Source: Corynebacterium minutissimum (lineage in GTDB: Bacteria > Actinomycetota > Actinomycetes > Mycobacteriales > Mycobacteriaceae). From it: a stretch of DNA of 64,000 nucleotides. Numbering within the stretch: the first letter of the stretch is position 1; the number at the start of each line of letters is the position of its first letter. The DNA is taken from assembly GCF_016889765.1 (NCBI RefSeq), contig NZ_CP069533.1, positions 682,001 to 746,000 on the forward strand, given 5' to 3'. Positions 25,054 to 33,373 of this stretch are shown here, piece after piece. The notes below the pieces were generated by a model that saw only the letters and a program-made list of their open reading frames with translations, made no database searches and was not told where the DNA came from. A program made the position numbers and the translations under genes.

Positions 25054-26579
25054 GCGGGCTCCTTTCCAAAGAGTGCGCGGGCATCGCCGGCGGTGACCAC
25101 AGAACCGGTGATGATGATGCCGGAACCGGACTGGACGTCAGCATCCTCTGCCAGCTCGACGGCCTGGGTATAGGCGCCGGGCAGGTCGGGTTCGACGAAG
25201 ACGCGCTCCTCGCCGAAGATGTCGCGGGCTATTTCCGCCAACTCATAGGCATCGCGGGCGCGCGGCGAGGAGTTCTGGGTGATGATGACGTCCGTCAGCA
25301 CGGACTCTAAGGCGGTGAGGATGCCGGTGGCGTCCTTGTCGGTGAAGATGGACACCACGCCAATGAGGCGGGCGAAGTCGAAGTCGCGGTCGAGTGCTGC
25401 GGCTAGGGCTTTCGCGCCATGCGGGTTGTGGCAGGCATCGAGGAAGGTTGTCGGGCTGGTGCGCACGCGCTCGAGGCGGCCGGGTGAGATCGCCTTAGCA
25501 AAACCGGTACGCACGGAGGTGATGTCGATGGGGTTGCCTGACGACGCCCCGAAGAAGGCCTCCACTGCCGCCAGCGCCACAGCCGCGTTCTTGGCTTGGT
25601 GCTCGCCGTGTAGGGACAAAAAGATGTCTTCGTAGAGACCGCCCAGGCCCTGAATGGTAAGCTGTTGGCCACCCACAGCAATGCGGGATTCCAGCGCGGC
25701 GAACTCCGAACCGGCGCGAGCCACGCCGGCGCCGACGTCTACCGTGCGCTGCAGGATAACCCGCATGGCTTCTGGGTCTTGTTCGGCGATGATGGCGATG
25801 TTTTCGCCCGGGGTGATGACATCGTCGGCGTCATGTTCGCGAGCCTTGATGATGCCGGCCTTCTCGCTGGCGATTTCCGTGATGGTGTCACCAAGGTAGT
25901 CGGTATGGTCCATGCCTACGGGCATGACCACGGCGACTTCGGCGTTGACCACGTTGGTGGCATCCCACGTGCCGCCGAGGCCGACCTCGACCACGGCGAC
26001 GTCGATGGGGGCATCGGCGAACGCGGCGTAGGAAATACCGACGAGCACCTCAAAGGTGGACATGGGGATCTCCGAGCGGGAATCCACCATTTCTACGTAG
26101 GGCTTGATTTCACGCCAGATGCGCACGAAATCGCGCGGGTGGATGGGGTGGCCGTCGATGCCGATGCGCTCGGTGACCAGCTGCAGGTGCGGGCTGGTGA
26201 CTAGGCCAACGCGGCGGTGGAAGGCCCGCAGCAGCGAATCGATCATGCGCGCGGTCGAGGACTTGCCGTTGGTGCCGGCAACCTGGATGACGTGGAAGGA
26301 GCGCTCCGGATTGCCGAGCAGATCCATGAGCATCTCGATGTGCTCGAGGCTCGGCTCAATAATGGTCTCCGGTGCACGTGCGTTGAGCTCCGCGGTGACC
26401 TGGGCCAGCTCGGCGAGTTCTTCCGGAGTAGCCTGCTCGGGCGCGGCCTCCTCGTAGTCCTCTTCTCCGCCAAGGTTGAGGGTCAGGCCGGAGTCGGTGA
26501 TTTCGACGGGCCCGCCATCGGTGCCCTCCGCGAGGGCATCAACGATTTCATACTCCTCGCGGCCTTTCTCCTCCGCCAC
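25050..26579 (-). CDS. folC: Folylpolyglutamate synthase / dihydrofolate synthase
   Basis: Mur-ligase-family enzyme adding glutamate to (dihydro)folates. The P-loop AGTNGKSS (about 100) follows an acidic ~70-residue extension; other blocks are TSPHLQLVTERIGIDG, EVGLGGTWDATN, GMDHTDYLGDT.EIASEKAGI and LDACHNPHG. It has 509 residues. The start is GTG overlapping the valS TAG (TAGTG), so it is coupled to valS. Order valS-folC-DUF4233 is conserved in the genus. Confidence 0.93.
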   Translation of the reverse strand: MAEEKGREEYEIVDALAEGTDGGPVEITDSGLTLNLGGEEDYEEAAPEQATPEELAELAQVTAELNARAPETIIEPSLEHIEMLMDLLGNPERSFHVIQVAGTNGKSSTARMIDSLLRAFHRRVGLVTSPHLQLVTERIGIDGHPIHPRDFVRIWREIKPYVEMVDSRSEIPMSTFEVLVGISYAAFADAPIDVAVVEVGLGGTWDATNVVNAEVAVVMPVGMDHTDYLGDTITEIASEKAGIIKAREHDADDVITPGENIAIIAEQDPEAMRVILQRTVDVGAGVARAGSEFAALESRIAVGGQQLTIQGLGGLYEDIFLSLHGEHQAKNAAVALAAVEAFFGASSGNPIDITSVRTGFAKAISPGRLERVRTSPTTFLDACHNPHGAKALAAALDRDFDFARLIGVVSIFTDKDATGILTALESVLTDVIITQNSSPRARDAYELAEIARDIFGEERVFVEPDLPGAYTQAVELAEDADVQSGSGIIITGSVVTAGDARALFGKEPA

Positions 26580-29329
26580 TACTTGAGCCCCTCCAGACGT
26601 GCGGTGATGCGCTCGACTTCCTCCTGGGCCACCTGCTGGCGGGTGCGGATCTTCTCCACCACGGCCTCCGGGGCCTTGGACAGGAAGGCCTCATTACCCA
26701 GCTTCTTGCCGGTCTGATCCAGCTCCTTCTGGGCCTTGGCCAAATCCTTCTCCAGGCGCTTGCGCTCGGCTTCCACGTCCACGGCACCGGACGTATCCAG
26801 GGTGACCTCCACGGTGGCCTGGGACAGGCGCACCTCGATGGAGGCAGAGGCGGTGAAGTCCTCGCCCGGCTCGGTGGTGTTGGCCAGGTTGCGGATGAGT
26901 TCCTCCTGGTTTTGCAGGTCAGCCGCTGCGAAGTCGAGGCGACCCGGAACCTTCTGGGAAGGCTTCACACCCTGGTCGGAGCGGAAGCGGCGCAGCTCGG
27001 TGATGAGCTTATCGGCATCCTCGATGCGGCGCGCGGCCACCTCGTCCTTCTCCGCGCCACCATTGGTGTGCTCCTGCGTCGGCCACTGGGCGGTGACGAT
27101 GGTCTCCCCACCGGTCAGCGCCTTCCATAGGACCTCGGTGACAAACGGCATAGTCGGGTGCAGCAAGCGCAGCACTAGGTCGAGCACGCGGCCCAGGACA
27201 ATCTGGGTGGTGCGTCCGGTGGCCTGCTCCTCGGCGGTGGCAGCGTCGAAGTCACGCGGAATCTGGGTCTTAGCAATCTCCAGGTACCAGTCACACAGCT
27301 CATCCCACACGTAGTGGTAGAGCAGCTCGTTGGCCTTGGCAAACTGGTAGTCATCCAGGTAGGCATCCACCTTGACGCGGACTTCTTCGGCGCGGTCGAG
27401 GATCCAGCGGTCGGCGTCGGAAAGCTCCTCGCGTACCGGAAGCTCTGCCACGCCCGCGCCGTTCATGAGCGCGAACTTGGTGGCGTTGAAGAGCTTGGTG
27501 GCAAAGTTGCGGCCGGCGGCAGCAGCATCCACGGCCAGCGGCAGGTCCACGCCCGGGTTAGCGCCGCGGGCCAGGGTAAAGCGCAGGGCGTCCGCACCAT
27601 AATCGCGCACCCAATCCATCGGGTCAATGCCGTTGCCCAGGGACTTCGACATCTTGCGGCCCTGCTCATCGCGGACCAAGCCGTGGAGGTAGATATCCTT
27701 GAACGGCACCTGCGGGCGGCCGTCCTTGCCCTCACCGAGCAGCTCCGGGGTGTGCGCGCCGGCGAAAGTGCCGAACATCATCATGCGTGCCACCCAGAAG
27801 AAGAGGATGTCATAGGCGGTGACCAGCACGTTCGTGGGGAAGAACTTCTCCAGATCGGCGGTCTTTTCCGGCCATCCCATGGTGGAGAACGGCCACAGGG
27901 CCGAGGAGAACCACGTGTCGAGCACGTCCGGATCCTGAACGTAGCCCTCCGGGGCCTCTTCGTCGGGGCCGAGGCAGATGATGTCTCGTTCAATTTCGCC
28001 AGACGCATTTGTGCGCTCTGGCCCGTACCAAATAGGGATACGGTGGCCCCACCACAGCTGACGGGAGATGCACCAATCGTGCATGTCATCAACCCACTCG
28101 AAGTAGCGCGGCTCCAGCGCCTTCGGGTGGATGGTGGTATCACCTTCACGGACAGCGTCACCGGACATCTTCGCCATCTTTTCCACGGCCACAAACCACT
28201 GCAGGCTCAGGCGCGGCTCAATCGGCTCGCCGGAGCGCTCCGAGTGGCCCACGGAGTGGACGTAGGGGCGAATCTCCTTGACAATGCGGCCCTGCTCGCG
28301 CAGCGCCTCGCGGATCTCCACGCGGGCCTCCTCGCGGGTCAGGCCGTCGAACTGCGTGCCGGTGTTGGCGATGTGGCCGGTGGTGTCCATGATGGTGGGC
28401 ATGTCCAGGTCATGGCGCAGGCCCATCGCGTAGTCATTCGGATCGTGCGCCGGGGTAATCTTCACCGCACCGGTGCCGAATTCCATGTCCACGTAATCAT
28501 CGGCGATGATCTTCAGGCTCAAATCATCGCGGAAGGGGTGCGGCAGCTCCTGGCCCACCAGGTGGGCATAACGCTCATCGTCGGGGTGGACGGCAATGGC
28601 GACGTCACCCAACATCGTTTCTACACGGGTGGTGGCCACGATGAGGTGCGGTTCATCGTCGTTCAGCGAGCCATAGCGAATGGACACAAGCTCGCCCTCG
28701 ACGTCCTTGTACACGACCTCAATATCGGACACGGCAGTCTCCAGCACCGGGGACCAGTTAACCAGGCGGTTGGCCTGATAAATCATGCCCTCGTCGTAGA
28801 GGGTCTTGAAGATGGTCTGGACGGCGCGGGAGAGACCATCATCCAACGTGAAGCGCTCGCGGGACCAGTCCACCGAGTCACCGATGGCACGCATCTGGTT
28901 CTGGATGGTGCCGCCGAACTCTTCCTTCCATTCCCAGACCTTATTGATGAATTCTTCGCGCTCATAGTCCCAGCGCTTCTTGCCTTCCTGCTCACGCAGG
29001 CGGGCCTCCACCTTGGTCTGGGTAGCGATACCGGCGTGGTCAGCACCCGGCAGCCACAGGGTGGCATAGCCCTGCATGCGCTTGCGGCGAATGATGGAGT
29101 CGATCAGAGTGTGGTCCAGCGCGTGGCCCATGTGCAGCTGGCCGGTGACGTTCGGCGGCGGCAGCACGATGGAATAGGGCTCGGCCTCCGAGGAGGCGTC
29201 CGGGGTGAAGTAACCAGCGTTCACCCAGCCTTCGTAGAGGTCTTTCTCTACTGCCTGCGGCTCCCAGGACTTGGGAAGCTGGTCCGCGCGGTTGGTGCCA
29301 ACGAGTTGCTCTTTATTCTGATCAGTCAC
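26579..29329 (-). CDS. valS: Valyl-tRNA synthetase
   Basis: Class I aminoacyl-tRNA synthetase charging tRNA-Val. The HIGH motif appears as HMGH in PPPNVTGQLHMGHALD and KMSKS as GRKMSKSLGNGIDP. A C-terminal coiled-coil arm (VDVEAERKRLEKDLAKAQKE) is intact. I place the start at GTG 29329 (916 residues) because TAGAGT lies 7 nt upstream; the frame stays open upstream into the panB start. Confidence 0.95.
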   Translation of the reverse strand: MTDQNKEQLVGTNRADQLPKSWEPQAVEKDLYEGWVNAGYFTPDASSEAEPYSIVLPPPNVTGQLHMGHALDHTLIDSIIRRKRMQGYATLWLPGADHAGIATQTKVEARLREQEGKKRWDYEREEFINKVWEWKEEFGGTIQNQMRAIGDSVDWSRERFTLDDGLSRAVQTIFKTLYDEGMIYQANRLVNWSPVLETAVSDIEVVYKDVEGELVSIRYGSLNDDEPHLIVATTRVETMLGDVAIAVHPDDERYAHLVGQELPHPFRDDLSLKIIADDYVDMEFGTGAVKITPAHDPNDYAMGLRHDLDMPTIMDTTGHIANTGTQFDGLTREEARVEIREALREQGRIVKEIRPYVHSVGHSERSGEPIEPRLSLQWFVAVEKMAKMSGDAVREGDTTIHPKALEPRYFEWVDDMHDWCISRQLWWGHRIPIWYGPERTNASGEIERDIICLGPDEEAPEGYVQDPDVLDTWFSSALWPFSTMGWPEKTADLEKFFPTNVLVTAYDILFFWVARMMMFGTFAGAHTPELLGEGKDGRPQVPFKDIYLHGLVRDEQGRKMSKSLGNGIDPMDWVRDYGADALRFTLARGANPGVDLPLAVDAAAAGRNFATKLFNATKFALMNGAGVAELPVREELSDADRWILDRAEEVRVKVDAYLDDYQFAKANELLYHYVWDELCDWYLEIAKTQIPRDFDAATAEEQATGRTTQIVLGRVLDLVLRLLHPTMPFVTEVLWKALTGGETIVTAQWPTQEHTNGGAEKDEVAARRIEDADKLITELRRFRSDQGVKPSQKVPGRLDFAAADLQNQEELIRNLANTTEPGEDFTASASIEVRLSQATVEVTLDTSGAVDVEAERKRLEKDLAKAQKELDQTGKKLGNEAFLSKAPEAVVEKIRTRQQVAQEEVERITARLEGLK

Positions 29330-29336
29330 CTGGTCA

Positions 29337-29342
29337 ACTCTA
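29337..29342 (-). promoter_or_regulatory. -10 element TAGAGT, leaderless valS start
   Basis: TAGAGT, 7 nt, then GTG on the minus strand. No Shine-Dalgarno. It is back to back with the panB promoter. Confidence 0.5.
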
Positions 29343-29374
29343 CCCTGTGCGTCAACTGGCACCTGACCCCTGGC

Positions 29375-29380
29375 TAGAGT
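29375..29380 (+). promoter_or_regulatory. -10 element TAGAGT, leaderless panB start
   Basis: The same hexamer, TAGAGT, 6 nt before the panB ATG on the plus strand. The two divergent -10 boxes lie only 32 bp apart. Confidence 0.5.
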
Positions 29381-29386
29381 AAAGAC

Positions 29387-30196
29387 ATGTCGCACATTTC
29401 ACGTCTTCGAACCCGTCATTTTGCCCGCGCTAAGCAGGATTCCCAAGCCTTTGCTTGCATGACTAGTTATGACTGCATGACCGCCGGGATTTTTGATGAA
29501 GCCGGCATAGATCTGCTGCTCGTGGGGGATTCCCTGGCCAACGTGGTCTTGGGCCGCGAGACCACGCTGTCACTCACACTCGATGAGATCATTCCGTTGG
29601 CCCGCGCGGTCGTCACAGCCACGTCCCGCACCTTTGTTGTGGTGGATCTTCCCTTCGGTTCCTATGAGGCAGGCCCTGCCCAAGCCTTGGAGTCCGCGGT
29701 GCGCGTCATGAAGGAGACCGGCGCGCAGGCCGTGAAGTTGGAGGGCGGCGCCGAGCGGGCCCCGATTGTTGCCGCGCTTGTCGACGCCGGAATTCCCGTC
29801 TGCGCCCACATCGGCTTCACGCCCCAGCAGGTCCATGCCTTGGGCGGTTTCGTGGTCCAGGGCCGCGGCGCTGCTGCGGAGAAGCTGCACGAGGACGCCC
29901 GCGCGCTTGCCGACGCCGGCGCCTTCGCCGTGGTCCTGGAGATGGTTCCCGCCGCTCTTGCCGAGCAGGTAACCGCGGAACTGCCCATCCCCACCATTGG
30001 TATTGGCGCCGGCGCGCAGACCGACGGACAGATACTGGTGTGGACCGATGCCTTTGGTTTAGGTGGGCCAAAGGCGCCGCGCTTTGTACGGCGCTATGCG
30101 GATCTGCGCGGCGCGCTGCTCAGCGGCGCGAAGGAGTACGTGGCCGATGTGAAAGAACGCTCCTTCCCCAACGCCGAGGAATCCTTCGAGGACTAG
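29387..30196 (+). CDS. panB: 3-methyl-2-oxobutanoate hydroxymethyltransferase
   Basis: First step of pantothenate synthesis: hydroxymethyl transfer from methylene-THF to ketoisovalerate, giving ketopantoate. 269 residues. Family blocks: MTSYDCMTAGIFDEAGID, LLVGDSLANVVLG, AQAVKLEGG, CAHIGFTPQ and PTIGIGAG. The metal ligands (Asp in GDS, Asp in VVDLPFG, Glu in LEGG) are present. Followed 10 nt later by panC. Confidence 0.96.
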   Translation: MSHISRLRTRHFARAKQDSQAFACMTSYDCMTAGIFDEAGIDLLLVGDSLANVVLGRETTLSLTLDEIIPLARAVVTATSRTFVVVDLPFGSYEAGPAQALESAVRVMKETGAQAVKLEGGAERAPIVAALVDAGIPVCAHIGFTPQQVHALGGFVVQGRGAAAEKLHEDARALADAGAFAVVLEMVPAALAEQVTAELPIPTIGIGAGAQTDGQILVWTDAFGLGGPKAPRFVRRYADLRGALLSGAKEYVADVKERSFPNAEESFED

Positions 30197-30206
30197 GGTT
30201 CGATCC

Positions 30207-31028
30207 ATGAAGATTCTTCGTACCAAAGCTGAGCTGCGGGATTTCCGCGCATCTCTTACCGGATCTGTCGGTTTCGTGCCCACGATGGGCGCGCTTCACA
30301 AAGGCCACGGTTCCCTCGTGCGCCGCGCCCGCGAGGAGAACGACTACGTCATCTGTTCGGTTTTTGTAAACCCGTTACAGTTCACTGACCTAGGCGACTG
30401 CGAGGATTACCGCGCCTACCCGCGCGACCTTGACGCGGATGCCGCGATGCTGGATTCGCTCGGAGTCGATGCCGTCTACGCTCCCAGTGTGGAAGAGATG
30501 TACCCCGGCGGTACTCCCCGGGTGTGGGTTCGCACGGGCGAGATGGGCTCGGTCTTGGAAGGCGCTTCGCGCCCCGGCCACTTTGACGGCGTGGCCACGG
30601 TGGTCACCAAACTCTTCAACCTCGTGGGCCCCGACCGTGCTTATTTCGGTCAAAAGGATGCCCAGCAGGTGGCCATCCTGCGCCGTATGGTGAGTGACCT
30701 CGACCTGCCAGTGGACATCATCAGCGCGCCCATCGTCCGCGCAGCAGATGGTGTGGCCGAGTCCAGCCGCAATGCTCGCTTGAGCCCTGCCGAGCGCGAG
30801 CAGGCCGTGGCCCTATCCCGAGCACTCTTCGCACTAGACGCCGGCGCCTCGCTCGACGACGCCCAAGCTCAACTCGCCTCCTCCCCCGGCGTCACGGTGG
30901 ATTACCTCACCGTGGTGGACCCCGCCACGCTCGAGCCCGTAGATGCACAACACCGGCCCGCCCTAGCGCTGGTGGCAGCGCAGGTGGGGCCGGTGCGGCT
31001 TATCGATAATCTCGTGCTTGAGGCCTAG
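30207..31028 (+). CDS. panC: Pantothenate synthetase
   Basis: ATP-dependent condensation of pantoate with beta-alanine, 273 residues. PTMGALHKGHGSLV contains the HxGH nucleotide motif; FVNPLQF, GPDRAYFGQKDAQQ and ESSRNARLS are family signatures. It forms an operon with panB. Its stop overlaps the mdh stop by 4 bp (CTAG) in a convergent arrangement without a visible terminator. Confidence 0.96.
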   Translation: MKILRTKAELRDFRASLTGSVGFVPTMGALHKGHGSLVRRAREENDYVICSVFVNPLQFTDLGDCEDYRAYPRDLDADAAMLDSLGVDAVYAPSVEEMYPGGTPRVWVRTGEMGSVLEGASRPGHFDGVATVVTKLFNLVGPDRAYFGQKDAQQVAILRRMVSDLDLPVDIISAPIVRAADGVAESSRNARLSPAEREQAVALSRALFALDAGASLDDAQAQLASSPGVTVDYLTVVDPATLEPVDAQHRPALALVAAQVGPVRLIDNLVLEA

Positions 31029-31987
31029 TCCTTGAGCAGGTGGGCAACAGCCTCGCGCTCCTCACGCAGCTCCTGTACGGAAGCCTCGATGCGCTCCTTC
31101 TGGAAATCGTTGAGCTCGAGGCCCTGAACGATTTCCCACTTGCCATCGCGGGCCACGGTGGGGAATCCCGCCACGAGGCCTTCATCCACGCCGTAGGAGC
31201 CGTCCGAGACAACGGCCGCGGTGCGCCAATCCTCCGTGCCGTGGATCCAATCGTGCATGTGGTCCACCGCAGCAGACGCCGCCGAGGCTGCCGAGGACTT
31301 ACCGCGCACAGCGATGATTTCAGCGCCGCGCTTGGCCACCTTCGGAATCATCTCCTCCTTGTACCAGTCCTCATCCACCTCAGCGTTGGAGAAGGTCAGG
31401 TCTGGGAACTGCGACGCGGAGTGGTTGCCCCACACGGCCACCTTGGTCAGCTCCGCGGTGGGCATGCCGGTCTTGAGCGACACCTGGCTCTGTGTGCGGT
31501 TGTGGTCCAGGCGCATAAGCGCGGTGAACTGGCTCGGGTCCAAATCCGGGGCGCTCTGGGAGGCAATGTAGGCGTTGGTGTTGGCCGGGTTGCCCACGAC
31601 GAGAACACGGACGTCGCGCGCGGCGACGGCGTTAAGCGCCTTGCCCTGCTCGGTAAAGATGGCACCGTTGGCCTCGAGCAGATCGGCACGCTCCATGCCT
31701 TTCGTGCGCGGACGGGAACCCACAAGGAACGCTGCCTTGGTGTCTTTGAAGGCCACGTTCGGGTCATCGGTGACGGTGATGCCGCGCAGAAGCGGGAAGG
31801 CGGAGTCATTGAGCTCCATGGCCACGCCTTCAGCGGCGCCGACGGCCTGCGGGATCTCCAGCAGGGCCAGCTCCACTGGGGTGTCCTTGCCATAGACATC
31901 ACCGGCAGCGATGCGCCACAGCAGCGAGTAGGCGATGTTGCCGGCAGCGCCGGTCACAGTGATTTTGACGGGTTGAGATGCGGTCAT
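31025..31987 (-). CDS. mdh: Malate dehydrogenase
   Basis: NAD-dependent malate/oxaloacetate interconversion. 320 residues from the ATG at 31987, chosen because AAAGGA lies 10 nt upstream (an ATG three codons earlier is too close to it). Motifs: GAAGNIAYSLL, substrate-binding Arg region GSRPRTKGMERADLL, VVGNPANTNA, LDHNRT and catalytic His in WGNHSASQFPD. Adjacent to a divergent TetR gene, the same pairing seen in C. glutamicum. Confidence 0.95.
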   Translation of the reverse strand: MTASQPVKITVTGAAGNIAYSLLWRIAAGDVYGKDTPVELALLEIPQAVGAAEGVAMELNDSAFPLLRGITVTDDPNVAFKDTKAAFLVGSRPRTKGMERADLLEANGAIFTEQGKALNAVAARDVRVLVVGNPANTNAYIASQSAPDLDPSQFTALMRLDHNRTQSQVSLKTGMPTAELTKVAVWGNHSASQFPDLTFSNAEVDEDWYKEEMIPKVAKRGAEIIAVRGKSSAASAASAAVDHMHDWIHGTEDWRTAAVVSDGSYGVDEGLVAGFPTVARDGKWEIVQGLELNDFQKERIEASVQELREEREAVAHLLKD

Positions 31988-32178
31988 GTGTGACATCCTT
32001 TCGACTCGATACTCAATGTCCCAGCCTAGTCCCGTTTCTTTCCCCCATGGGGTGCAATTTCACCCCCGAAATACCCAAGATTGGTGTACTTGAACTCCGT
32101 CTATAAAGTTTTTCGGCATAGTAGTAGGAAGCGGGCATAACCAGCCACCATTTCAACGCGTACAAGGACGGAACATTC

Positions 32179-32922
32179 ATGAACACTGAGGTCACATCGG
32201 TCAACTCCGGCTCTGTTGAGCACGTGATCGATGTTGCGATCGCGGAGTTCTCTGACCATGGCTATGCCGAGACCAAGCTCGACACTGTGTCGAAGCTTTC
32301 TGGCATGTCCAAGCGCATGATTCACTACCACTTCGGGGACAAGAAGGGGCTATACCAGCAGGCCCTAGCCACCGCCGCCAAACGCCTGAACCCACCGGAG
32401 GGCAGTCTGGCCGTTGACTCGGCCGTGCCTGTAGAAGGCGTGCGCACTCTCGTTGACTGGATGTTCCGCCAGCACGTGGAGCACCCGGAGGCCATCAAGA
32501 TGATGACGATGGAATCCTCCCACAGTGTGCTGGAGTCCTCGCAGGCGATTATCGACGTCTCCCAGATCTCCCTCCACCTCGACAGACTCCTCATGCTGGG
32601 CCAAGATTCCGGTGCTTTCCGCCCGGGTATTTCCGCCAATGACATTTTCACGCTGATTTCGGCTCTGACGATGTACCGCGTGACGAATCACGCGATGATG
32701 AGCAATCTGCTCGACATCGACATGCATACCCACAACAACACGGAGGGTCTACACCGCATGGCCGTCGATGCCGTGCTGGCCTTCCTTACGGCGAATATCC
32801 CCGACATCGGTTTTGAGTCTTACCTCACCCAGAACGAGACCGAACTTGAGGCCGAGTCAGCGCCCTTGGATGTGTACTCCACTGAGGACGAGGGCGGCGC
32901 ATCCACGAGCCTCTACGGGTAA
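32179..32922 (+). CDS. TetR-family transcriptional regulator
   Basis: 247 residues. The N-terminal HTH (VIDVAIAEFSDHGYAETKLD, TVSKLSGMSKRMIHYHFGDK) is typical TetR; the C-terminal ligand domain is long, with an acidic disordered tail (~30 residues). AAGGACGGA precedes the ATG. It is divergent from mdh, suggesting control of central metabolism or of itself, but no ligand or operator can be named. No palindrome stands out in the 191-bp gap. Confidence 0.88.
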   Translation: MNTEVTSVNSGSVEHVIDVAIAEFSDHGYAETKLDTVSKLSGMSKRMIHYHFGDKKGLYQQALATAAKRLNPPEGSLAVDSAVPVEGVRTLVDWMFRQHVEHPEAIKMMTMESSHSVLESSQAIIDVSQISLHLDRLLMLGQDSGAFRPGISANDIFTLISALTMYRVTNHAMMSNLLDIDMHTHNNTEGLHRMAVDAVLAFLTANIPDIGFESYLTQNETELEAESAPLDVYSTEDEGGASTSLYG

Positions 32923-33296
32923 CCTGCCCTCCTTACGGCTCCATAGCCGCCCCTCGGTTCCCCGCTCTAACCGCACAGTATTCGCCCGGGTCTCTTTTCC
33001 GACTCCGCGCGAGCTCCCTTGCCCCCGGCACCGCACGAGCAAAGGAACCAAAGTACAGGAACCATCTGCGCGCCGAGCTCAACAAAAGCCCAGCTCACGA
33101 TCACGCGCCACTGCCAAAAGGTCCCACTTATCTGGTTCCTTTGCCCCTTACACCAGCTTCACGCCCCATCACCACACGGTGGGCCTATATTGCTCTGCGT
33201 CCCAGGACACTCCTCGGTACAAAGCCAACGCATCGACACGAGTATGGCATCTGCTAGAAAGCGTTTTCACGAGTAAAAACGCCATATGAACAGCAC
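32923..33296. other. Gene-free stretch between tetR and the phosphomutase gene
   Basis: No credible gene on either strand. It contains a separated 12-bp inverted repeat (GCAAAGGAACCA at 33039-33050, complement at 33133-33144) and a 7-bp hairpin at 33261-33282 (GCGTTTT...AAAACGC) next to the phosphomutase terminator. Confidence 0.5.
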
Positions 33297-33328
33297 AAAA
33301 GGCATCTTCAGGAGTGAAGATGCCTTTT
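33297..33328. terminator. Terminator downstream of the phosphomutase gene
   Basis: 14-bp perfect stem (AAAAGGCATCTTCA and its complement) with a 4-nt loop, symmetrical A/T ends, usable in both directions. Confidence 0.8.
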
Positions 33329-33373
33329 GAATAATGCCACCTGATTTGGCAGGTAGTACGTGGCAAGTGTTGG

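Noticed and set aside
27314..29377. 687-codon open frame on the plus strand opposite valS
   Set aside because: Antisense shadow of a high-GC gene: no start signal or family motifs, while valS on the other strand shows all synthetase signatures.
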